Positions 13,101 through 25,100 of a DNA stretch of 64,000 nt are shown in pieces. The first letter of the stretch is position 1. Each line of letters starts with the position of its first letter. Source of the stretch: Ascaris suum (Eukaryota > Nematoda > Chromadorea > Rhabditida > Ascarididae); assembly GCA_013433145.1 (NCBI GenBank), contig CM024187.1:7208826-7272825 (forward strand), read 5' to 3'. The notes beneath the pieces were generated by a model, which was not told the DNA's origin, did not search any database, and saw nothing but the letters and a program-made list of their open reading frames with translations. The position numbers and the translations under genes are program-made.

Positions 13101-16100
13101 TTTATTTCGTTGTTGGATCCTATGTGGACCTGAAACCACGAAGCGACAAGCAGCTGAATAGCTTATCAGGATGCATAACATTGCAGTAGTAAAATAGTTT
13201 TGATCGCTTGAGGTCCATTTCTCATTTAGGAGGGCCCGTGTCAGGACTTATTTTCAAGCTGGTCAATTGTGTGTGTTTCAATGTTTCAGCCATTCTGCTT
13301 TCTTCGTTAGATGCTTCAATCGGGAAGTAGAGGGCGGTTGGGTGGAATTCACAAAGAAGTTCACATCCACAACATTGCATCTTTGATTGTGCTCGCAGTA
13401 AAAAGTATTGCAGTTGCACGTTGGGCTCGGTTTGTAATTCGCCAAGTTCATGCTTTGTGGCGAGCGAAGGAGGCATTCTACAAGTTTATCAAGCGATCGT
13501 TGATGCCGCTGGTCTACTCGCTGAGATCTACGCTTCAGAAGTGCAAGCCAGCGGATACTCCAGCAGAGGTAGTTAGCTAATTTCTTCGTATTTTCCTACC
13601 TACTTGTGTACTATACGCTTTGTGCGCTATGCAGCTGTGGAGGACTACTAGTTTATTGCTGGATCCGGAGACTGAGCTTGCTAAAGGAAAACTTCATCTC
13701 CGGCCGTGATCGTCAAAGAGGACGCGTCGCCTCACTCTTCACTTCGCTGTAATTCCATCATCACTTAAAGGGCGTTTTTTATCCCACTTCATCACATGAT
13801 CGTTTTTGTTCGGCATTTATTTCAGCTGATCCGTTCGCTACGGCGGCATAAAGTTGCAACGTGGAACATGCACCTTCTGGAAGATAAGGGCTTGTTCAAG
13901 TTTGTGTGACGCAGTATTGAGCTGTTCTTCTTTTCCAAAAAGGCGCAGTCAACGAGGCTATTTGTTTAAGTAATTCTTTATCGTTATTAAGTTTTTCAAA
14001 TGTATACAAGGAAATTTTGGCCGTATTTCATTAAGTAGTGCTGTGATATTCGCCAGTTTTGTGCATTCTGCAGCAGTACAGTGGATGAGGATTTAACGCC
14101 GAGTGAGGAGACCAGCCCAATACGAGCAAGACAGAGTCTTAAAGAGACGTTCAATGTTGCGTCGACGCAGTCAACTGCTAAACCCGGATGTGTGCTACGA
14201 CTGACGCAGATTGTCGATGCTCAGCACGTATGTTTCATTGTAGTTGCATTAAGAGCCTGTTTTAAATTGTTGCCATCGATTCGTCAGTTGGTGAGCTTGT
14301 TTTAATGATCTTTCGTTGCTTGACGTTTTCGGTACACGCCTAACACTGTGAAGGAAATGAGAGCTCGCATATGTTGGTGATTCATTTTCTGTCACTGTGG
14401 CAAGGTGGAGTTTAGTGGCATACGGTAATGCAACTTTTTTCTGGAGTTCTAACGAAAGCGAATTTTTTCCAAGTGCAGAACGCTTGTTTTATGACGGGGA
14501 GTAGTGAAGGCGGTAGTAGAGGAATTGAAAGTAATGGATATCTTGAAGAGGAGTCTGGAGCCAGCTGGCTCGAGCCTCAGTCTCCGTATTTGCACGACAG
14601 TGTGGCTGCTTGTTCATTGCCTTGCGGCGTCGTATTTGGATCGTATTCTTAATCCTTTCATGTCATGGGATACTGTGCTTTAACCTTTAATAGAACGAAG
14701 GCAGCATCTTTGTGCGTATGGATACGGTGTTCTGTTATCAAGCTTTGTCAAGTTTGCAGGATGCGAACAACCTCCTATTGCTGCATGTATTCAATGAGCG
14801 CTTAGTGCTCGGCACTGAAGATGACGTTACAAATACTTTGGATACGGATGCAGCCGTTATCGATCGAACGAGATCAGCTGTATTCTCTGATCGATATTTT
14901 ATTGTCGCCGTCGAACGGATTGGAACTACTGCGAGGTGGTTTTCTTGCTACAGTTTCCCGAGGTTTTAAAGTACTGAACATACTTGCCCTGTCTCATCGG
15001 CTCTGATGTGAGAGCTGTAGTCACAAGCTGCAACCGATTTCTTTCGGAGGTCACGAGGGAGTGCAAAAACATTGCATAAAAATGAAGGGACACTCTGCTC
15101 TTTAGTGAGGACCCAAGTCGGCATTTTGGGAAGGCGAGTACATATTTGCCACGTAACTGTCAAAGTTATGTGGCAAAAAATCGTCGTCTCCGCGTTTGTT
15201 ACCACTTGCTTAGCTGAGGTTAATTAAAAGTAGCAACTACTTTGTCTTCCATAGGCTGCAAAAATTTGGGTCGGTTTAAAGTTATGTGGAGAACGAAAGG
15301 TGTGACTCACTGTGCTGTTCGTGTGGTGGGTGGTAGCGTGATTTAAATGCGATCGATAGCAGTTGCACGCCTTTACCTGATTCGGTCATATGGTTTTTCC
15401 TTCTATGCTAAATTTAGCCGTTCTTTAATTCTGTAAGTGGCATTCGTAACCTTGAAGCTGAAGATATTCTCCGCCATCGATGTAGCCATTGGCAATTGCC
15501 GTGCACAAGAAGTGCTCTGTGCTGCTTTGAGTGAAGAGGCCGTAACTGTTGACTCTTTGGCAAAGGATTTTGTTTGTTTTCACGTTCGATATAATCAAAG
15601 GAGCAAAGGGAATCAGCGAGCTTGTTAGCTTTTTTGAGTTTTCGATTGGTTGCAATTGTTGAGCGGTGCTGATGGAATGGGGAAGAGTGGCTCTGTTGTT
15701 GAAATGCACTCAGCAAATATTTTCATCAATATAGGCAGCGATGTGATCCCATTTGTTTATCATAAACGGTAGCATACGGTAGAATCGTTTTAAGCTTATC
15801 GAACATTTACATTTTGTCTATTCTCTCGATTAGTCCGTTGGCGAATTGATAAAACGTGTCAGTTCAAACGCACCAAGCATTTCACCTCATCCACGTGGTA
15901 TATGTTTTCTTTTGTTTATTACCTCAGTTTCTTCTTCGTATTCTCGCTTCCTTTCTGTTCTGTACGCTTCTGCAAATTTCTGCTCATAAAGCGCGCTATG
16001 ACGAATTTTTATCTAAGCTTGTGTCTGCATGTGTCTGTGTATGTTTGCCTTAGTTCCTGAAGCATTAAGACTACAGCAGTGAAATTTGATGGATCCGATA

Positions 16101-19100
16101 TGCAGATAGGATTATCCTCTACCAATTCTCAAATTACTCCATCAGCTTTGAAAAGAGTCAATGATACTTAAACACGCAAATGTGCATATATTTTGCAAAC
16201 CTTTCGAATCCGTTTTACGCAGGCCGGTTATCGCCTTTTAACCTGTAACTTTTTTAAGTGGAAGATTAGTGTGAACATTCGGATTGCTCAGAGTATGAAG
16301 CATTGTTTTGCTGCTAACAATTCGAAAGGTCACTTGTATTTGTATTTGTCCGTTGCAGATTACGAATGTGGTCGCTGAATGTCGCTTCGCAGCAACCTCA
16401 ACCGATCAGAAACTATGGTCAGTGACTCTTCAAATTTATGTTAGCGTGTAGCGCAGAATAAACATTTAACAAAATGCCTTTTGCGGTTTCTCCTTCGTCG
16501 TATTCGGAGCGCTTCAGTCATTGCACACTTTTTGCCACAATTGCATGCGATAAGCATAAAATTACACATCGTCGAACGTAGCTGCAGTCAAGCAGAAAAT
16601 TCGGCAGTGCTAAAGCTGCCTTTGAAGTTTTTTCCAGACGGAGCTGTCACCTCGTGGATCAGTCCCAGTTCCTTCGATGCGTCAGTAGCATTAAATGTGA
16701 ATGTTTTTGAAGACATGGATGAATGTGGCGAAACTACGGACCGAAATGCACCAACTCCTTATTATCGTGCAGCTTCCCCGATTGGGCCTTCCGCAGCTCA
16801 GCTCGTCTTACAGTCTCAGAAAGTGTGCGATCAGGAACTGTCACTTCCAGAGGGAGTCAGAGCGTATGTTCAAGTTCTCACTTTTCGCCTCTGTGATTAC
16901 GACAGTTATACGTTGCGTTCGTTCGAAGAATGGATGAGTGCGGATGAATTTAGAATGATTCCTGCAGTATGCTCAATTAAGCGCTCTTAGGAATTAAGTT
17001 CTGTGCATTGAGGTGACATATAAGCTGCTTCAACGGGTTCATCCTCGGTGTTTCCTCCGGAAAGAAAACTTTTTGTGCAGAAATCTGTCTAAAGGACCTC
17101 TTGCTGAGAGGCAGCGAAAGGCTCAAGAATGGTTGTACAGCGAAGGGAATCCAGATCGGTACACGTATTTATGCGCCGATCCGTCTATTTCACTTCCTTG
17201 ATGCACAGCGATCCATATAGCAACATTTTTCGGACACAAGAGTTAGTGTTGCTGAACAGATTTTCGCACAAAGGAAGGATAATAAGGAAAGAGGCCAAAT
17301 TGCGATCCATGCGCTTGTTTAGCATATTCGATTGTGTCTCACAGTTTCACAACGTTCCACATAAGAATTGGCTTTGCCGTCTTCAATATGTTGGTGCCAT
17401 TTAAATCAAATGAAGCAAATGAAATAACTAGACACTAGAAGTGCGCTTTTTAAATGTGGGTTCATAATTGAAGGTTGAGAGAGCTGCATTGAGGGATTTA
17501 GCAGAGGGCCTTTATTGCAGTTGGGAATTTCTTGTTTTGCCGCTCTTTGCTTTTTTCTTTCAGTACTTTTTAAAATGCTTCGACTCTCCGTTTGTTCGAT
17601 CTTCCAGTGGTGCACGAGTGTTGTACTTGCGTGAAGGATATCGATCGTTGCGACTGTAAAGTGGAGATTTACTGCAAGAAAGTTAATAATTATAGGCTTA
17701 TACATTGAATGAGCCATAGTTTACATCGATGAAGACGAAAGAGCAGACGCGTTTCTGTTTTTTTTTTTACGCCGAAACTCCTGTTTCAAAACAGGAGTTC
17801 CGACGTAAAAGAATAGAAAAGCGTCTGCTCTGGTCCTGCCCTGTTTTTAAAAGCAGGGAAAGGGGACTCATAGGTCTTGCCTATCAATTGCTGGCTTACA
17901 AACACGTAACCTACACTTTTGATATTTGCTTGTTTGTAGATGCTGTCTGTTGTCCCGGCAGCGGTCACTTGCCCTCTTCGAGCTTATATCCGGCATGTAA
18001 AGCACCTTATGTTCTTCTCTCGTCCTGTTCTGACGAACACATCGGTTCTGGAAATGTGCCAAAGCAGACGCTCCGGACGGGTCCGTGTTCTATTCGTGGC
18101 ACAAATGGGGCATGGTCAGCGACTCGGTCGACTCGGATCTCGAAATGGACGGTATCCTGTTTTGATCGAAACCGTTTTTCTTTCTAGCCGTTTCTGCACG
18201 TATAAATTTAAGCAGTACACGCAGCTGCACGTGCTTCATTAATTGGATAATTTTGATTTTAGCTTTACGGCGATTTCGGCAGAATTTCGTTGCATATGAA
18301 ATTTCGTAGTTTTGAAGGGAGATGGCAAGTTTTTACACCTTTGTAGCGGCTGCTAGAAATGTCGGTTTGTTGAAGCGCATTGCAAATGGAAAAGCTAGAT
18401 GACTTTATTTGTGATTATCGTCTAGGTTACACGTCCGTCCTCTCTGAATATATTTAAACTTACAGCTTTATCGCTTTATCATCGGAATCGTGCGTCAGCA
18501 GAAAAACTCACTGTTGTCCAGTGTTTGCGACTTTAAAATCACCACACAACGCTCCCCAATGTATTTGCGACGCTGATTATGCTCAGTCACTGATAAGGAT
18601 GTTGCGTTGAGAGAAGATTGGGGCTGTCATGTAGGTCAGTCATAGAGCAGAATGAAGCATATGCTTCTACGTTTGTCGTACTTGGACGTATATGCAAGAT
18701 TTATTTTGCGGTGCTCGGGTACCATTTCGTGGATGAAGTTTTGGCTCTGGTGGTATCGGAAATATTTCAGTATGGAGTCTTTAAGGGGATTTTCAGACAA
18801 TCCACCAACAGTAGGTTTCAAGTGGATGTGGCCTTATCCTTCGCCTTCTTTGCTTCTCTCTTTATATGCATCACCAGCGCCTGGTATTGGGATTTGCCGG
18901 TTATCTCGTTCTTTTCATCGTGGATCATCACCTCTGCTAGTTTGCTGACGTCTGCGTTGTGCGCCATAGCAGAATTGATCCAATATAGCAAGAGAAGCGT
19001 TTGAGCAGAATTCGATCCGTTGGGGTTGCAGTTAAAGTAATTTCATTCTTGCATGTCTTTTCAGTGATTGTTGCATGTACATTGATTGTTTTGAGGGATG

Positions 19101-22100
19101 ATGCAATTCCAGGTCAGATCTTCAGTGTATCAGCGGCACATAGTGGTCGATTTGCTTGTGCTTATTTGCCCGAAGGGGTGGTTGTATCGAGCATTACCAA
19201 TGCGAACAGTAAAGGTCGGTGTTTTCGAATGCGAGTCGTCGGGAGGAGTCGAATGGCTGAGGGAGGACACACTCCTCATCGATAATAAACCCTTCATCGA
19301 GCAGTTAGTCGCGTTTCTAACTCTCGTTTTAAGTTCCACTTTTTTGAATATTGTTTTCGTTTCACTTTTCGCGTTGCTTGAATTCTGCTTTTTCGTAAAA
19401 TTGTGTTGCAACTACGATCCGCGGGATGGGCAGTGATAATTTTACTGGACTAAGTGGACTTTTTTGCGTTATTAGCATTTCAGAAAGTGCGTCGAAGGAA
19501 GGGTAGTGGCTGAATGCTTCAAGAATTGTGTCACATAATGGAGCCGTCAAGCTGACGGCTGCAGAAGTAATTGAATTATAATGTCTACTTGAAGCTGTCA
19601 AGGTGTTTTCTTGTAGGCTTCCGTGCCCCGAAGATTTGAAGGGAAGGGTTGTCAAAGCATTACTGATATAATTTGCTGAATTGCAGGCATGCGAATGCGC
19701 AGGATGGTATGCTGCGAGAAGGCTTCGAGAGCGGGAGGAAGGTTGGCCGCCTGCGGGCATCTTCTCATCTCGTACTCGCAAATTTTCTAGGCGAATTTCC
19801 AATAAGTCATGCATCGGTACACATTGTTTGTTTGTGCTTCGACGTTACTTGCACGTAAATCTGCTTCGACTCACTGTGTGTTGCATCCTTGTGCATGTCT
19901 TACCTGAATGACCTGCTTCTACGGTGTAAGTTCCGCTTTTGCTTATTACGCACCTAGATGTCACTTCCTTCTCCGCTTGGTTTAATTTTTGAGTCGTTGA
20001 TCGCTTCTCAGAGAAAGGACATTAGTTGCCAAATATAGAAGAGTCGCACCAGAATGTGATAGTCCTTTTAAAACTGTAATCTTCTGAAAAGCCGTCAATT
20101 TTATTCGTGCAAAGAGGCGTCTGACTAGCAAGTCGACGCGGAGAGCTTACCACATTGTATTCTGGTGGGCTGAGCTTTAAATAATAAATCTTTTTGCACT
20201 AAGCGAGAGACGTTACCAAAGCGGTTTCGAAGGCCAATTGTATAAGGTAGAGTAGCATTAGATGAAGTGCGTGTGAATCGTTCGCATAGAGGGAGATCAA
20301 CTAACTCGCTTCAGTATTCACTAATGTTCTATTGCGCAAAAAATTTCACCTGTCGCATTTCTAGGTAAGATGGCCAAAATGAACTGGGTTTTTCCATTAC
20401 TCTTGCTGCTACCTGTCGAAAATTTTGCAAATGAAGACAGTGGCCCCGTTTGCTAATCTAAGGCAAATGAGGTGAAACACAAATTCAGCTGAATCGTTAT
20501 CAGTGATCGTTTGGCCTCTCGGAATCACTAGCTGCTAAAAGTGCTTTGTGCCGCTCTCTTGACTTGGTGCGGATATCCGTGGAACGGCTGTTGATTTGGA
20601 CGTTCTGCGTTGCAGCAGCGTGTCGACGATTCGATGCTTCGCATTTATTTTATTCAGTTTGGGATTATTGTCATAAGAATACTTCCTGAATGGTGCGCAG
20701 GTGGCTGGTTTTAAATATAGAAATTGTTTTAAGGTAAGTACTCGTTATGTTCATCGACAGGTACTAGAGCCCGGCCGCTAGTCTTCAGCAATTTCATCTC
20801 GTCCACTTTGCGGACGTTTATCGTCGCCTCTTGATATCCTGCTGGCCCGCTGGCTCAATGTGACGGATGAGATACGACTTTTATGTCGTTTTCACTTGTG
20901 ATATGCACAGCGGGCAGCAGTGTTCGTATGAGTGTAATGCTTAACGAGTTCTCCGCATTATGGTCTTTGTGAGTTCCTGAAAAGACTGGTTTGTCTCTCG
21001 TTTTGTTTTCAGACTCTTTATGAGACTCAGCTGGTCTGTCTCGTAGTAGATGAACACCTTGAGTTTTTGGCATTGTGCAATATTAGCAGTAAACGTGTTG
21101 TATGCATACTATTGTTGTGCTTTTATTATGCGAACAACGTGTACTGAAGCGTTGACAGTGAATTAGTCGTTGTCAATCTTTTCTTATTTTTTCATTTCTT
21201 TTACGTGAGCATTTTTTCTTCAGTTACATTTTCACTCGTTTTTCCCCTCACTGCAATTCTCATTTATGCATTTCTTTTGAATATTGTTTTCTTTCTTCAG
21301 CGTTGAGTATTTTGCAGTTAGAAGCACAGTTCCACCAGTAGAGAATTTCTTAGTTATTAGGTCATCATATAAGGCAATTGTTCGGGTGCTAATCAAAGTG
21401 TATTTGAAGGTTATCCCACAGAGCAGATGAAGAGAGTGGTGAGCGACAGAGATGTACGGGCTAAACACTACTATAATAAGAGTGAGTTCACTCACCTGTT
21501 TTAATCTTTTATCACCGCTTGTCATCTTATTTATCAGCAATACTTCCATGTCCTTCTGTTTTGATCGAATTTTAAATTCTTCCTCTCACACTTCATTATT
21601 CAATATATTTGCACCGGCTGCTGAGGAGGGAATCGTCACATGATCCTATGCAGTCGACTGAGATGGGCGGGCATCATGAACCCCACTACCGTGGTCCGGG
21701 CGGCGGTGCCTTACGAGCACCGATTAAGTTGTCACTCGATATGTTGTGTCGATGAAGGTGATATCAAGGCGTATCAATCCGAGTACGTCTCAAGAGGGGG
21801 GGGGGGGGGGGAGAGGGATTCATTGTCGTTCACGCAATCTACGTGACGTATTTAGCTTGGAACTCATCTTTCCTTAGCACTGACGTGGCGATAACTTCGA
21901 TAAGAATGCCTGGAAGTACAGCAAATCAGTCAGGTGAACGCACTAGCTTTATAGCGGATACAGAATTTTAGCGCGTATGTGCGCTAGCGAGACATCGAAT
22001 AATCAGTTATACCGCTCTCTGTGTGGTAGCCTTCAGCGTTGTTGAGGTGCCATTGTGTAGTATAAGAGGGTGAAATATAGTGCCACCGTGCGCGGTCATT

Positions 22101-25100
22101 TTATGCCGCCTTTTCTACCGCTCGTCCCCGCTCCGCTCAATCCTTCATTTCTATGTTGTCGGAATTGCCCAGTAAGCGTGGACAGCAAAAGCACATTTCC
22201 ATGGATCGGCTGCCCATAAAAATGACCCAGGCCGTTGCCAAGAAAGGGCTATCATCTCGGCATCAGAAAGGCCCTGGATTTTGCAGATCGGACAGCTGTT
22301 GTGTAAAAAGTATCTCTTAAACGAATTCTATTTTATTACATGCTATATGAGTACAGAGCACTCTGACGATATCTGTGCTCCGAATACTGCTGTTCTTAAT
22401 TAAAAATGGAACTTACTGATATGGTCGTTTTTAGAAACATCTTTTTAGAATCCTGACCTTCCATCTGAATATGGTGGAGGAGGAGGGGCATCAGGACTGT
22501 GCCCACATGTGCTCTGCTGCATCCAGAACTCGGGAGGATTTCGACACAATTCACAGGAAATTGAGGGCCAGGCATAGTGCATCATGAAGCTTTTGCCATT
22601 TCGAACTAGTGTTATTAGTTGTCGCCTTGGCGCATGCCCGATATTCTGTTCTTTATTGCGCCCATGGCAATTGTCAGGTGTGGAGTTGTTTGTCATTGTA
22701 GTGCGGTTGGGCGACCTAGTTCGTATCGACTGGGTTTCAACGGAAGATGGTTCACATATCCTCACGGTTGGAATCGGCTCCTCAGTATTATGTTCACACA
22801 AGTTTCGCGGGGGGTTCGCACAGAGGAATATCGTTATGATGAAGGAACACGAGACGCACCGACGTGCTCCTTTGAGAAAGGCATCTTCCCTAGCGAATCC
22901 CGAGCGCATTTCTACTCGACTGGTGAGTGTTTCGTTGCTGCCTTCTCCCGTTCTCTTTCGTGCCAATCCATAAAGTTTGTGTCCTTCTCGAACGACATCT
23001 ATTTGTCCGTATTCAGCGATATTTTTTTCTCTTTTTAGCAGACGCGATGAAAACGGTTTACATAGAAGCTGGAATCTCATTTCGTTTGCAAAGTTCTCTC
23101 AAAATCTATGCTGAAAACTCGTTCAGTAATATTATATAAGATTTCTGATAATTGAAAACAGAAACAATATTAGCTGGAACCGATCCTTAGCAGCATTCTT
23201 TGCTGAAGAAAAGCACTACGGAAAATATCAGCAAGAAGGAAACACTTTTGCGTTAGGCACTTCGCCCTTAATACTGAGTCGGTGTGCTTGTGACTAAGGC
23301 TAGGAGAATTAAAGATGAAGTGGCAAATTCTTTTCCTCGATAGTCGATAAAGGTATGAGCTATGCGGTTCGTGCATTCATGGGACAGAAATGATCGTATC
23401 TTATTTCCTGGAATGGATTTGCTGTTGATACGAGGATAAGCGCCTTCTCAATACTGAAGATCATAGGTGCAAGCATTCCTCTCAAATTCCGTGTTCTGTT
23501 CATCTTCCTTTCTTTTTTTAGAAGAAAGGAGGAGATTAGGTTCCAGGCGACCAGATTCGTAACTTCCGAGCTTATGGCGAAATAAAACCCATATTTTGCA
23601 ATCGTAGGCTGAAGCCCGATCGAATAGACCTGCCTCCATCGTGGATTTCAGGAAAATTTCTTCACCTCTCTTCCCCTTTCCCATCATCAAATTGGCTGCA
23701 GTGAACTCATATTTAATTTCCGCGAGCACCTCGAGATTCCATGTCCCATTTGAACACGCAGCGAACACTTTTGAGCGACATGTTTCATTTTGAACACATG
23801 CGAAGCACTGCTTGCTCCTTATTAAATGCATATGACCGTTGTTAACTGAGGCCTTCTTTTCAACAAGGAAAGCATGCTCCACATAGAAATTGGTGATGTG
23901 AAGATTGTTCTAATTTAAGGATTCACATCCATTTCCGCACTTCTTCTCGGCATAATGCGTATTCGAAGTTTAGCCGCATTGAGTTTTCGTTTTTGATGCT
24001 TTAGTGAAAGGGATATTTACATTAGTGTTGAGGGCTTCAGGAAGTAGGTGTATGGTTGTTTTGTTCTAATAGACATTTGATCGTTCTCACCAAATACAGG
24101 CTTTGAGGCACACTCGGACTACGAAATTGTGGATTCCTCGAGAAATTGTTGAGGTAGAAGTGAAGTGCTGCATTGTTTGAGGTGAGATGGTTGTGTATTC
24201 GTTATCTGGAGCTGCAGTCGGCCGATGGTTTACCGCCGTTACCGACCGCACTTACGTGGGTTCGTGATGGCCTCCTCATCGTAGGTATGCATAGCGAGAT
24301 GCGTTGCTACAATCAATGGAATCTGGCGGCGAAAGCGACTCATAGCTCAGATTCAGCAAATGAAAGGAGCAGAGATAACCCCGTGAAGTTCGTTTTTGCA
24401 TTCCTTGTGCCGTTGTGTAAGTCACTGAGCTTTCGCTTCTCAGCAGCTTGTGGAATTTGTCGAATTCTACTGCATTCTGCGGGTTTCCTGATAAACTATC
24501 ACTTTTCCTTATAGCTTTATTATTTGAAATTTGGTTCACTTTCACAAGTTAGTAGTTTACTTCAGATACACACTCAGTTTTCATTTTTACGGCACTCACT
24601 GAAGGGAATTTTAATCGATATCACCAAGTATCACGAATTCCCGGCGGTCTGGGCCGAATGGCGGGCGCACAATATGTTCTCGTTCATGAATTGTTTTGGA
24701 TGCCTTTTTTTGAAAAAGAGCGATGCCATTTATAATTGGTTAGTCAAAAGTTCAGCTGGCTTATACCTCCAACGTTGCTTAAAGCATATCATATTTCTTT
24801 AAGAGCAGCAAGACTGAGCTGCGAATCATCTTTGCTGCGAATTATGATGAAACTAAACATAAAATTTTCATCATATTTGAAAGGTTCAGCTATATTTTTC
24901 AAAGCTTACAGAGAGATTTTTTCTTCGGTCCTGCTTCGATGGTCGTCTTCCTTCCCGACTTGCCTGTTGACATTTCAGCTTTCCGGTCGTCCTCGTAAAA
25001 TGCCATTCTTCGGCGCAGTAGTAACGATGTGATCGAGTAACGCAGTAGTAACTGTATGCATATTGCACTGGATGGGGTCATTAAATTGCTTGAGGACGCT

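Noticed and set aside
19362..19814. 150-codon minus-strand ORF
   Set aside because: It overlaps intron 19 and the tentative exon 20 in antisense, with no recognisable domain or splice context.
22445..23080. 211-codon minus-strand ORF ending in a Pro-rich tail
   Set aside because: It lies antisense to exon 21, which has near-identical DMXL similarity on the plus strand. It looks like a shadow and I recognise no family in it.
23448..23882. 144-codon minus-strand ORF in intron 21
   Set aside because: No recognisable similarity or splice-site support. Possible nested gene, but nothing in the sequence argues for it beyond length.
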